A stretch of DNA of 8,373 nt from an uncultured Rhodospirillales bacterium (GCA_937127205.1 CAKZLS010000548.1:1-8373); one strand, 5' to 3'. Shown: positions 1 to 7,406, counted from the first letter of the stretch. The notes: generated by a model from the sequence alone, not told the origin. Program-made: numbers and translations.

Positions 1-1529
1 GCGTCACCGATCTTGTCCACCTTGCCGTCTCGGAAGTCGGAACCTTCGAGCAGATAGACATGCTCGGAAACCGGCGCGCCCGTCGCCCCATCGATGCCGA
101 GAATGCGGATGACATCGGAAGCATCCGAGGTGGCCCGGTCCGGATTGGATAGCGGTGTCTGGATGAAGGCGTAGACGACGTTGTTTTCCTGGTCGACGGC
201 CACGGCCTCGAAGCCGCGATTGGGCCGCCGGTCGGCGTACTCCTCGGGGAGCGTCTCGGAGCCATAATCGCCGACGTCGTCACCCACCAGGGCGGCCGTG
301 CCGTCGGGAACGAAGCGATCAATAAGAACGCCGTCGGAAGCGAACTTGTATATCGCCGGGCGGTACTCGTCCACCAGCCAGAAGTTGCCGTCACTGTCCC
401 GGGCAACGCCCTCCAGGTCGCCGCCAAAGGCATCGAAATCCACCGGATCACCGAAAATGTCGACGGGCGGCTCGTCGGTAGCGTTATTGGAAACGCCGGT
501 GATGGGAACCTGGACGCCACCCTGTTCGCGGGTCAGGAAGATTGTATCGGTGAACTGAGTGGTGCCATCGGCCGCCACTTCGATCTTGTGTAATCGGGCC
601 TGGTAGTCGGGAAGTGCAAAGGGGCGGTCGCCGGCGATGGTGTCGGGATTGGGGCCGCGATCGGGAACGGTCCAGAACTCCTTGGTGCCGTCGGCGGTTG
701 TGCCGTTGTACCAGAGGCCGGATAACCCCCCGAGCTTGAGGGTTTGGCCGGCAGCCGTGGTGCCCAGGTCGGGGAGCATTTCCGTCAGATCGATGGTTTC
801 CAACTGCGGCTGCCCCTGGCTATGATCCTTCACACCGAGGGGTAGAATGTCCTGGACCATGGCGGTGGCGATATCGACCACGCCGAACGCATTGTTTTCC
901 TGCAGGGTCACGAAGGCCGTCGTGCCGTCGGGAGAGACGGCGATATATTCCGGTTCCACGTCTTCGGCCGTTTGCTTGTCCGGAAAAAGCCGGACCCCCC
1001 TGGCCAGCAATTCGGCCTCGCGGCCGTTGAATTTCGTGAAGGTGGCGGTTTCCACGCTCGCTGAAGCCAACCCGTTCGAGATATCGATGATGTTGACGGA
1101 CCCGTCGGGGTCGATGCCGTCGTCGGGCTCGCCCTCATTGGCCACCAGCACCTTCTCGCCGTCGGGCGTGAACGTCACCATATCGGGGAGCGCGCCGACC
1201 TCGAAACTGCTTTGGAAATCGCCGGCGGTGTCGAAAAACAACACATGGCCGGGGTCGGTCACCGTGTCCGCCGGCACGGCCACCGCAACGATCCCGTTGG
1301 TCACCGCGACGCTTGTCGGGGCGAGATCCTCGAAGGGAGCGGGAAACACCAAGGTGGACAGCTTCACCGGGGTCGCGGAATCGGCGATGCTGATCACATC
1401 CACGGTGCCGTCGTTTCCGTTGGTGACGAACAGCCGTTGTGTCGCCGGATCGTGAGCGGCGATTTCGGCGCCGCCTTCATCGAAAACACCGGTGAGATAA
1501 CGGCCGATTGGATTGAGTGTGATACCCAT
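1..1529 (-). CDS. Choice-of-anchor I / esterase-like phytase protein, likely secreted (partial, C-terminus outside window)
   Basis: The frame is open from an ATG at 1529 to the window edge: 509 codons plus two bases, no stop. Residues 1-235 match the choice-of-anchor I pattern: an opening GRYLTGVFDEGGAEIAAHDP, then VGALPDMVTFTPDGEKVLVA (111-130), NEGEP (131-135), VEPEYIAVSP (191-200), VTLQENNA (207-214) and LGVKDHS (231-237). This is a beta-propeller-like repeat region. Residues 266-509 match the esterase-like phytase domain (Pfam Phytase-like), with LGGLSGLWYNG (266-276), VPDRGPN (288-294), LPDYQARLHKI (306-316), GGDLEGVARD (369-378) and NRGFEAVAVD (437-446). Family members are extracellular or cell-surface proteins thought to act on phosphate esters; the substrate here is unknown. 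There is no N-terminal signal peptide, so type I secretion through a C-terminal signal beyond the window is plausible. The start is supported by GAGGGGAG seven bases upstream. Family assignment is firm; enzymatic activity is inferred. Confidence 0.88.
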   Translation of the reverse strand, partial: MGITLNPIGRYLTGVFDEGGAEIAAHDPATQRLFVTNGNDGTVDVISIADSATPVKLSTLVFPAPFEDLAPTSVAVTNGIVAVAVPADTVTDPGHVLFFDTAGDFQSSFEVGALPDMVTFTPDGEKVLVANEGEPDDGIDPDGSVNIIDISNGLASASVETATFTKFNGREAELLARGVRLFPDKQTAEDVEPEYIAVSPDGTTAFVTLQENNAFGVVDIATAMVQDILPLGVKDHSQGQPQLETIDLTEMLPDLGTTAAGQTLKLGGLSGLWYNGTTADGTKEFWTVPDRGPNPDTIAGDRPFALPDYQARLHKIEVAADGTTQFTDTIFLTREQGGVQVPITGVSNNATDEPPVDIFGDPVDFDAFGGDLEGVARDSDGNFWLVDEYRPAIYKFASDGVLIDRFVPDGTAALVGDDVGDYGSETLPEEYADRRPNRGFEAVAVDQENNVVYAFIQTPLSNPDRATSDASDVIRILGIDGATGAPVSEHVYLLEGSDFRDGKVDKIGD

Positions 1530-1838
1530 TGAGTGACTCCCCTCGTTAATGAGCGCGAACGATGCACAAACCCGGGAAGAGCACGATGATGCTTGCTGGC
1601 AAAGCGGTACACGCGGTTCCGCTGATCACCAGTAGACCGTTTATAAAATCCCCGGGACCCTCGGACGTTGTTCTAATTCGTGGCCATGAAATTCTGATGA
1701 CGCCGGCGGGTAGTTTCCGTGAAGGGAGCGTTTCTGTTTCGCTGCAGAAATATGGTATTTTTGTTACTTTCGTAGGCGCGCGGCGCTTTTTAACCTTACG
1801 ACACGCTCACCTGTATATGTGGAGCCGTCATCAAGCAC
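1530..1838. other. Intergenic region of 309 bases upstream of the phytase-like gene
   Basis: I see no convincing gene here. It separates the stop of the DUF4340 gene from the start of the phytase-like gene. It contains the phytase-like gene's Shine-Dalgarno sequence (GAGGGGAG on the minus strand, about 1537-1544), an AT-rich TTTTATAAAC element near 1638-1647 (minus sense) that could be a -10 region but has no good -35 partner, and a GC-rich hairpin at 1774-1788. The region is richer in A+T than its neighbours, as expected for a promoter region. A plus-strand open frame starting at 1562 runs through it into the DUF4340 gene antisense and resembles nothing I recognise. Confidence 0.5.
1774..1791 (+). 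terminator. Possible terminator-like hairpin with T-tract, reading on the plus strand
   Basis: A six-base-pair stem (1774-1779 with 1783-1788, including one G-T wobble) and a three-base loop (GCG) is followed by a run of five T at 1787-1791. In plus-strand sense it has the form of a short intrinsic terminator, yet no plus-strand gene lies upstream. In minus-strand sense, the direction of all genes here, the hairpin sits about 50 bases after the DUF4340 stop but is preceded by A's rather than followed by T's. It could therefore stop antisense transcription, stabilise the 3' end of the ABC operon mRNA, or be chance. Confidence 0.25.
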
Positions 1839-2900
1839 CTAATGACCTGGAATTTCGTCGCCGCTATGGGGTGACAGGAGGTCGCTCCTCCGTTTTTTCC
1901 ACGGTGTTATGGCGAAAGCGGAAACCTGGTAGGCCCAACCCATCGTGCGGTGTTCGATTTCGCCCGCAGAATGTGCAATATCATTCCCGCTGGCGTTAGC
2001 GTCTGGGTCGGGCTTTGCGCCAACACGGATCCAATCTCGGCCTTCGTGCTGGGTCATATCCACGTCTAGCGTAAGGCCGTCAAAGGTCAGGACAGTCACG
2101 CTCGTTGTTGCACCCTCGGGGAATGGGACGTCGTCGGCCTTTTTTAGGTTATCGAGGCGCAATTCCGACAGTACCGCCGCTAGAGCATCGATTGCTTTTG
2201 CGGTTGCCGGCGATGGGGTGCCGGATAGGCCGTCAAGAGTAAAGTGTTCATCCTTCACGGTCGTTTTGGTGGCGAGCACGGTCTCTCCATCGGGGTGAAC
2301 GATGCGCACCGACCGGACATTCGCTTGGGGAATATCGATGATTTCGGGTTCGACCCATTCGCCGGCCTCGACAATCGGAGCCAAGTGTCCGCGAACCAGC
2401 CAGGCTTGGTTCTCTTCGGGGTTTCGAACGTAGAGCGCTCCCCGATCACCGACACCGAAGGCTAACTTGCCCACCAGCAGTCGGGCAACGACGCCGCCAT
2501 CATCGTTCAATAACTCGACCTCCGTGGACCGAGCCCCCTCGATTTCTACGTCCTCCACGCCGAGCCGAGGATAGTGCTCAAACCGGTTGGTTTTCGCCTC
2601 CAATCTCTCCAGGCCGCCGAGCTTCAGCACCAGATCCCGGACCGCGTCGGCGCGCACCGGATAGTCGTCGCGCTCACCGAGACTCCAGCCATCTTCGTGT
2701 TTTTGGATGGTTAGCGTTTTCTCATGATTGCGGAGCGTTAGCACCGCGAGGGTGTCTGCTTCTTCGAGTAGCGCTGGAAACAGTTTTTCAGCCGCGCCCG
2801 CCGCTGCGTCCGATCGATGGTCGCGCACGACGGTCACGCCGGCCGCGATTACCACAACCACAGTGACAGCGCACAGAACAAGAAACGATCGGACGGTCAC
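1839..2900 (-). CDS. DUF4340 domain-containing protein, membrane-anchored, last gene of Gld-like ABC operon
   Basis: The product is 353 residues, starting with GTG at 2900 behind a strong purine-rich ribosome binding site (GGAGGGGAG, six bases upstream). Residues 5-24 form one hydrophobic segment (LVLCAVTVVVVIAAGV), an uncleaved anchor or signal peptide. The remainder is a soluble, probably periplasmic region with the DUF4340 pattern: an early strand pair with HEDGWSLGERDDYPVRADAV (about 69-88), a repeated propeptide-like module, and near the C-terminus GWAYQVSAFA followed by RSDLL. DUF4340 proteins are regularly encoded directly after GldG-like ABC auxiliary proteins, as here, where only 19 bases separate the two genes. 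Their biochemical role is unknown; partnership with the transporter is inferred from this linkage. The stop is TAG at 1839-1841. The polar C-terminal tail (SPHSGDEIPGH) looks natural and I see no truncation. Confidence 0.85.
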   Translation of the reverse strand: MTVRSFLVLCAVTVVVVIAAGVTVVRDHRSDAAAGAAEKLFPALLEEADTLAVLTLRNHEKTLTIQKHEDGWSLGERDDYPVRADAVRDLVLKLGGLERLEAKTNRFEHYPRLGVEDVEIEGARSTEVELLNDDGGVVARLLVGKLAFGVGDRGALYVRNPEENQAWLVRGHLAPIVEAGEWVEPEIIDIPQANVRSVRIVHPDGETVLATKTTVKDEHFTLDGLSGTPSPATAKAIDALAAVLSELRLDNLKKADDVPFPEGATTSVTVLTFDGLTLDVDMTQHEGRDWIRVGAKPDPDANASGNDIAHSAGEIEHRTMGWAYQVSAFAITPWKKRRSDLLSPHSGDEIPGH

Positions 2901-2919
2901 GACGTCTCCCCTCCCGCGC

Positions 2920-4830
2920 TCATTCGGTAATCATTGCCGGTTGCTCCGGCGTATTCCGGGGCCGCGTGCGGCGGTGGTAACGGATCACGCCGACTAGGGC
3001 CAAGACACATCCAAGGAGCAGCGGGACGGCGGCAATATTGATGAACTTTATCCAAGTCTGTAGCCGGTCGATGTCCGTTCGAAGGGCAAGTTGGACATCG
3101 CGAAGCTGCTTTCGCACCGACAGGATTTCTACTCGGAACCGGTCCAGAGCGGCCTTATCCTCGGCGGTCAACAGAACTTCTCCGGCTTCGGTTTCCCGGT
3201 AACGAATGCTGTTGAGTTTGCTCTCCAGGTCTTTCAATTCGTCCTGAAGCCGCTGTTCCTGTGCGCGATAGCGCCATTCGGCCTCACGCTGAAGATCCTC
3301 CACGAGTTTAAACGGACGATTGGAAAGACCGCGCCCCCGCAATCCGATCAAGGCATCGCTACCGCTTAGGTTTTCAAGGGCATTGAGAACGAAGTCGCCA
3401 TTGCTGGCGGTGGGTACGTTGACCTGTTGGCCGAAGAAATCGCTGGCGCTCACCCAAAAATGGTCGGACAGCAGATCGGTATCGGCGACGACGATGACGT
3501 TGATGGGTTTCAGCGCTGCCTCTTCGGCCGCCGGCGCACCGCTTTCGTTTGTCGCATCATCGTTGGAAAAGGCTGATGCCGCCATTCCGGTCACGCGGGC
3601 GGCAAGTATCTCCTGCCGGTCTTCGGATTCAAATGCGCGCAGAATACCCGCCACGTCCGGAATCCCTCGAACTGTGCCGACGTCGAGGCGCATGGACCGG
3701 AGGCTGGTGGTGATCAAGGGACGAACCTCCGTCGAGGTATCGGGCTCTTGTTCAAGGATGCCGGCAGTCGCTAGGTGAAGTCGTTCCACGTTGGCCATGA
3801 CGGGATCACCCGTATCCATTGCTTCGACCGGCAGTGACAGCCATGCCAGATAGTCGAAAATCATGTCGCCCGAGGCACCGCCCGTGCTCACTCGACGGGC
3901 ATTGTCGGCATCGGCGGCCACTGCATCCGGTATCAGAGAAAGCCCCCAGGTGTTCAGAAGCCGGTTCAGGTCGGGGTTGGTTGGCGGCGGTGGCATGCCG
4001 GGCTTCATTGCCGATTCCGCGTGCGGGTCCACAAACACCAATGCGCGGCCGCCCCGCTGCACGAATTGATCGATGGCTGACAGCGTGCTCGAGCCTAGGG
4101 TGCCGGGGTTGACAACCATGAGCAGGTTGATCGTCTCGGGAATGTATCTGGTGTCCGTTTCGAGGATGTCCACATCGAAGAATTCGCGAAGCTGGTCCAG
4201 GATCAGCCAGTCGCGGCGGCCGCCTGGCAGCCCCGAGCCGTCGCCGAACATGGGCAGCGTTGATATTAAGCCCAGACTCTTCCGGTCGGGATTCACCAAG
4301 CGGTGGATCAGCTTGGTAAGGTCGTATTCCAAGAACGGTTCGCGCTCGAGGGTGAAGAATGGAATCAGCGCCGTACCGTCTGTGCTGTTCTCGCCGGACA
4401 ATCCGAAGTAGCCAAGGTCCCCCGCCGGAGTGACGGGAACGCCCTGCAAGCCATCCGCGACCGCGCGGTCTTCCGTGTCCGAGAACGGCTTGGGGTCAAC
4501 CAGCGTCAGATTGATGCCGCCGTCGGCCAAATCCTCGTATCGTCGCAACAGCTCTCGAACCCTCGCGTAATAGGTGGCGTAACGGGGAGCAGCCTCTCCC
4601 AGGCTGCGAGAAAAATAAAGGCGAAGGGTAATGGGTTCGTCGATCTCATTCAGTGTCTTGCGTGTCCCTTCGGAGACAGTGAACAGCTTGTTTTGGGTAA
4701 GATCCCACTGCATCGACGTAAACGCGCCATTGGCAAACACATTGACCGCGAGAAACAGAACTGCGGCCACACCCAGGCCGGCGATCGCCAGCCGGGTACC
4801 CTCGAGCCTCTCAAGGTATCGCCATCGCAT
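2920..4830 (-). CDS. GldG-like ABC transporter auxiliary protein
   Basis: The product is 636 residues from an ATG at 4830, which follows the upstream permease stop by two bases and has GAGAGGGG ten bases upstream. An ATG at 4881 would add 17 arginine-rich residues and overlap the permease gene, so I prefer 4830. A membrane helix at about 13-33 is followed by the family hallmark WDLTQNKLFTVSEGTRKTL (42-60). The large extracytoplasmic region then has MVVNPGTL (238-245), QFVQRGGRALVFVDPH (255-270), VIVVADTDLLSDHFW (445-459) and FVLNALENLSGSDALIGLRG (480-499), as in the Gldg/ABC_transp_aux family. A coiled coil spans about 508-590, with a second membrane helix at about 597-617 and a short basic cytoplasmic tail. 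The architecture is a periplasmic domain tethered at both ends, expected to sit on the ABC-2 permease. In gliding Bacteroidetes GldG works with GldA and GldF; the substrate here is unknown. Confidence 0.9.
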   Translation of the reverse strand: MRWRYLERLEGTRLAIAGLGVAAVLFLAVNVFANGAFTSMQWDLTQNKLFTVSEGTRKTLNEIDEPITLRLYFSRSLGEAAPRYATYYARVRELLRRYEDLADGGINLTLVDPKPFSDTEDRAVADGLQGVPVTPAGDLGYFGLSGENSTDGTALIPFFTLEREPFLEYDLTKLIHRLVNPDRKSLGLISTLPMFGDGSGLPGGRRDWLILDQLREFFDVDILETDTRYIPETINLLMVVNPGTLGSSTLSAIDQFVQRGGRALVFVDPHAESAMKPGMPPPPTNPDLNRLLNTWGLSLIPDAVAADADNARRVSTGGASGDMIFDYLAWLSLPVEAMDTGDPVMANVERLHLATAGILEQEPDTSTEVRPLITTSLRSMRLDVGTVRGIPDVAGILRAFESEDRQEILAARVTGMAASAFSNDDATNESGAPAAEEAALKPINVIVVADTDLLSDHFWVSASDFFGQQVNVPTASNGDFVLNALENLSGSDALIGLRGRGLSNRPFKLVEDLQREAEWRYRAQEQRLQDELKDLESKLNSIRYRETEAGEVLLTAEDKAALDRFRVEILSVRKQLRDVQLALRTDIDRLQTWIKFINIAAVPLLLGCVLALVGVIRYHRRTRPRNTPEQPAMITE

Positions 4831-4832
4831 CC

Positions 4833-5591
4833 TTAAGCGCCCCTCTCGACGTCCACGGCGACGACGGTGGCGTACAGCCAAAGCGCGATCATCGACACGA
4901 AAAACACCAGATCCCTAACGTCGATCAGCCCTTTGGTCACGCGGTCGAAATGGGAAAGGAAGCTAAGCGAGGCAATGGTATCCACCAGGATATGCGGCGC
5001 CCACCCGCGAAACACGTCGAGCACGAGGTCGAGGCCGCTCATGGTGAACAGAAAACAGACGGCGGCGGCGACAATAAAGGCGATGACCTGATTGCGTGTA
5101 AGCGCCGAAAAACAGGATCCGATGGCCAAAAACGCGCCGGCCATCAGGAGACTGCCGGCATAGCTGGCAGCGATGACGCCATTGTCCGGTTGTCCCAGAA
5201 CATTAACTGTGATCCACAGCGGAAAAGTGAGCGCCAGGGCGACGGCGATAAATGCCCAGGCGGCCACGAACTTGCCGATCACCGCGGCAACCGTCGAGAT
5301 CGGCAAGGTCATGAGCATCTCAATGGTTCCCGATTTTCGTTCTTCCGACCAGAGCCGCATGCTGACCGCCGGAATCAGAAACATGTACAGCCAGGGATGA
5401 AAATTAAAGAACGATTCGAGAGACGCCTGCCCACGCTCGAAGAAGCCGCCGATGTAAAAGGTAAAGGCGCTGGAGAGCGCGACAAAGATCACAATGAAGA
5501 CGTATGCTACTGGAGTCGCGAAATAACCGGACAATTCCCGTTTTGCGATGGCGGCTACGCTAAACACGAGGGGCGTATCCCGCCGCCGCAT
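4833..5591 (-). CDS. ABC-2 type transporter permease, GldF-like
   Basis: The product is a 252-residue integral membrane protein with six predicted helices at about 28-48, 61-79, 103-132, 142-164, 168-190 and 226-246. The N-terminus has the family form (IAKRELSGYFATPVAYV). The cytoplasmic stretch SEERKSGTIEMLMTLP (82-97) is characteristic of ABC-2 permeases and lies where the ATPase is expected to dock. SHFDRVTKGLIDVRDLVFF (213-231) is typical of the GldF-like branch. Its length is normal for a half-transporter. The assigned ATG at 5591 overlaps the ATPase gene by 32 bases and has no clear Shine-Dalgarno sequence. An in-frame GTG at 5567, overlapping the ATPase stop more tightly, is an alternative that would remove eight residues. 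Either arrangement implies translational coupling to the ATPase. Identity as an ABC-2 permease is firm; the transported molecule is unknown. Confidence 0.9.
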   Translation of the reverse strand: MRRRDTPLVFSVAAIAKRELSGYFATPVAYVFIVIFVALSSAFTFYIGGFFERGQASLESFFNFHPWLYMFLIPAVSMRLWSEERKSGTIEMLMTLPISTVAAVIGKFVAAWAFIAVALALTFPLWITVNVLGQPDNGVIAASYAGSLLMAGAFLAIGSCFSALTRNQVIAFIVAAAVCFLFTMSGLDLVLDVFRGWAPHILVDTIASLSFLSHFDRVTKGLIDVRDLVFFVSMIALWLYATVVAVDVERGA

Positions 5592-6528
5592 CGTCGGTCA
5601 GAACGCGAAAGACATCGTCCAGCCGGCCGCGCTCCACATAGAGCGACTCGATGGTGATATCGCTGGATTTGAGGTGATGGGCCACCTCGGCGACGGGAGC
5701 GTACCCGTTGTGAGGCATCACCCGGAGCGTGGTTAAAACGCCCTTGGTGTCGCTATCCTCAACGCCGCCCATATGACCCAATTTAAGGAGCGCCGCCCGC
5801 GCCGCCGCGGCTTCGGCGACGGGGACTGTCACGGCCACCGCGTTATGATGCGGCAGCCGGGCGAGTAATTCTTCGGCGCTACCGTCTGCCACTAGGCGGC
5901 CTTGATTGATCACCACCGCGCGCGTGCACACCGCTTCCACTTCTTCGAGAATATGAGTGGAAATGATGATCGCCTTGTCGCTTGCCATGGTTCCGATGAG
6001 TTCCCGGACATGGTGCTTTTGATTGGGATCCAGGCCGTCAGTGGGCTCGTCGAGAATAAGCACATCCGGGTCGTGCAGGATGGCCTGGGCCAGACCGACG
6101 CGGCGCTTAAAACCCTTCGAGAGGGTGTCGATTGTTTGGTTGAGGACGGCGTTCAGAGATACGGTGTCTACCACCTCCGCGATTCGCCGCTTCTTCTCTG
6201 CCCCGCGGTAGCCCCGCACCTCGGCAACGAAGCCCAAAAATCCGCGGCATGTCATGTCACCGTAGATGGGAGCGCCTTCCGGTAGGTAACCAATGCGACG
6301 CTTAATTTCGATGGGGTCCGTAGCGACATTGAAGCCGCAAACCTGGATCGAGCCGCCGGTCGGTTCGAGAAAACCGGCAATCATGCGCATGGTGGTGGTC
6401 TTGCCCGCTCCATTCGGGCCTAAAAACCCGAGAACCTCGCCGCGGGCGATCGAGAGCGTAAGGTCGTCAACCGCCGTTAGCGATCCAAACCTTTTCTGAA
6501 CATTGTCGAGAGCGATCATGGCGCTCAT
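5560..6528 (-). CDS. ABC transporter ATP-binding protein, GldA-like
   Basis: The product is a 322-residue cytoplasmic nucleotide-binding subunit. All catalytic motifs are visible: Walker A GPNGAGKTT (37-45), a Q-loop position in the form YLPEGAP (81-87) with Glu in place of Gln as is usual in this branch, signature LSKGFKRRVGLAQA (136-149), Walker B VLILDEP (156-162), D-loop GLDP (165-168) and switch His192 in ISTHILEE. After about residue 225 a C-terminal extension of roughly 95 residues follows, ending in a SLYVERGRLDDVFRVLT element, common in ATPases that pair with ABC-2 permeases. It is the first gene of the four-gene Gld-like cluster and would energise the permease encoded next. The start at 6528 is behind a weak GGGG; a second in-frame ATG at 6519 is possible and would remove three residues. 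The class is certain; specificity is not. Confidence 0.93.
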   Translation of the reverse strand: MSAMIALDNVQKRFGSLTAVDDLTLSIARGEVLGFLGPNGAGKTTTMRMIAGFLEPTGGSIQVCGFNVATDPIEIKRRIGYLPEGAPIYGDMTCRGFLGFVAEVRGYRGAEKKRRIAEVVDTVSLNAVLNQTIDTLSKGFKRRVGLAQAILHDPDVLILDEPTDGLDPNQKHHVRELIGTMASDKAIIISTHILEEVEAVCTRAVVINQGRLVADGSAEELLARLPHHNAVAVTVPVAEAAAARAALLKLGHMGGVEDSDTKGVLTTLRVMPHNGYAPVAEVAHHLKSSDITIESLYVERGRLDDVFRVLTDDAAAGYAPRV

Positions 6529-6578
6529 GACCCCAGGAATTCCTTGAACTAGCGCGCCTGCGTGATGGTTTTGGTGAA

Positions 6579-6607
6579 TGCTTACGAGTTAATAAAAGTG
6601 GTCACAA
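6579..6607 (-). promoter_or_regulatory. Weak promoter-like pair upstream of the ABC operon
   Basis: In minus-strand sense, TTGTGA (6602-6607) is followed after 17 bases by TAAGCA (6579-6584), inside an AT-rich patch about 50-80 bases before the ATPase start. The match to a housekeeping consensus is partial, and the -10 is poor. A promoter somewhere in the 115-base gap between the cupin stop and the ATPase start is plausible because the gap is much longer than the spacings inside the cluster. This exact placement is a guess. Confidence 0.2.
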
Positions 6608-6618
6608 TGGGTCACCAT
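6599..6618. repeat. Tandem 10-bp direct repeat upstream of the ABC operon
   Basis: Two adjacent decamers, TGGTCACAAT and GGGTCACCAT, agree at eight of ten positions and share the core GGTCAC exactly ten bases apart, one helical turn. The pair lies 71 bases upstream of the ATPase start codon and overlaps the weak -35-like hexamer. Such spacing is typical of binding sites for a dimeric regulator touching one face of the helix. No regulator can be named from the sequence. Confidence 0.45.
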
Positions 6619-6643
6619 TCAGAGCGTCTGGCGCCGCTCGAAT

Positions 6644-7309
6644 TCACGATTTCACGGTAGGAAGGTGTCCGATTTTTACGTAGAGCAGGCCGCCGTCGAT
6701 ACTAAAAGGCGTGTGCTGACTACCCGGCGGATTGCGAAGCCAGCTTCCCGCCATATAGCGTCCGTCGTCGTCTTCGACGGAACCTTCGAGGACGAGAACT
6801 TCTTCCCCGGCGGGATGCTGGTGGGCCGGAAACACCGTGTTGGGTTCCCATCGAACCAGCGTTACCAATTCGCTCCCAAACCGATGCAGCGGTTGAACCG
6901 ATATGCCCTTGACCACGCCCGGAAACCATTCGGCTTCTCGCGTGTCGATAACAACGCGCTCACGGTCATCGGGATGAAACTGACGAAGTTTGACGAACAA
7001 GGCGCAGCCCTCGTCGCTCCATGGCGCGTGCGCGGTGCCCGGAGGATTACGGATGTAAGTGCCCGCTGGGTAGTCACCATCGCTGTCAGAAAAAGTCCCC
7101 GCCAGGACAACCAACTCCTCACCGAGATCATGCTCGTGGAAGTCAAAACGGCTGCCGGGCTGAAAACGCACGATGCTGGTCGCACGAGCGATCTCGCCAC
7201 CGTCACGTTCCAGCATTCGCCGTTCAACACCGTCGGCTGGTGAGGTCACCCACTCAGCTTCGTCTACATAGCTAACCGCACGGCGGTCCAGGTCGGCATG
7301 GATCAGCAT
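6644..7309 (-). CDS. Double-cupin protein of the ChrR cupin-like family
   Basis: The product is 221 residues from an ATG at 7309. An upstream in-frame ATG at 7357 would add 16 poorly conserved residues, whereas the chosen start gives the usual N-terminus (MLIHADLDRRAVSYVDEAEW) with a weak GAG-type ribosome site. The protein is an internal duplication of a ChrR-type cupin domain, about residues 10-110 and 120-216. Each copy keeps a metal-binding set: His58, His60, Glu64 and His94 in the first; His163, His165, Glu169 and His199 in the second. Both copies also share YIRNPPG/WLRNPPG turns. Relatives include the cupin half of the anti-sigma factor ChrR and small metal-dependent dioxygenases. There is no cysteine/histidine zinc anti-sigma domain at the N-terminus, so an anti-sigma role cannot be assumed. 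It lies 97 bases downstream of rpoH on the same strand, possibly co-transcribed. A cytoplasmic location is likely, as no signal peptide is seen. Confidence 0.85.
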   Translation of the reverse strand: MLIHADLDRRAVSYVDEAEWVTSPADGVERRMLERDGGEIARATSIVRFQPGSRFDFHEHDLGEELVVLAGTFSDSDGDYPAGTYIRNPPGTAHAPWSDEGCALFVKLRQFHPDDRERVVIDTREAEWFPGVVKGISVQPLHRFGSELVTLVRWEPNTVFPAHQHPAGEEVLVLEGSVEDDDGRYMAGSWLRNPPGSQHTPFSIDGGLLYVKIGHLPTVKS

Positions 7310-7406
7310 GGTTTCACTCGCGTTCGTTTTGCTGAACCCTAAACCTAGCCTACCCAATATCGCAGCACAATGTCACCCTTCGAGACGTTGCGAGATTTGC
7401 CGCCGC

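Noticed and set aside
847..1455. Plus-strand open frame of 202 codons
   Set aside because: Antisense to the well-supported phytase-like gene; Ser/Thr/Val-rich with no family match.
1562..1999. Plus-strand open frame of 145 codons
   Set aside because: It runs antisense into the DUF4340 gene, has no recognisable domain and no clear ribosome site.
4831..4881. N-terminal extension of the GldG-like protein from an ATG at 4881
   Set aside because: The extra 17 residues are arginine-rich, overlap the end of the permease gene and are not part of the family; the ATG at 4830 has a better ribosome site and follows the permease stop by two bases.
4950..5657. Plus-strand open frame of 235 codons
   Set aside because: It lies antisense to the permease and ATPase genes; its charged low-complexity protein is what the complement of membrane-protein codons gives.
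6622..6639. GAGCG/CGCTC inverted repeat after the cupin stop as a terminator
   Set aside because: Only a five-base-pair stem with an eight-base loop and no T-tract in the direction of transcription.
6665..7243. Plus-strand open frame of 192 codons
   Set aside because: Antisense to the double-cupin gene, whose motifs are clear on the other strand.
7310..7357. Upstream ATG at 7357 for the cupin gene
   Set aside because: The added 16 residues look non-homologous, and the family N-terminus begins at the ATG at 7309.
7310..7406. Sigma-32 or ECF-type promoter between rpoH and the cupin gene
   Set aside because: I looked for -35/-10 pairs in minus sense and found only poor matches; co-transcription with rpoH is as likely.
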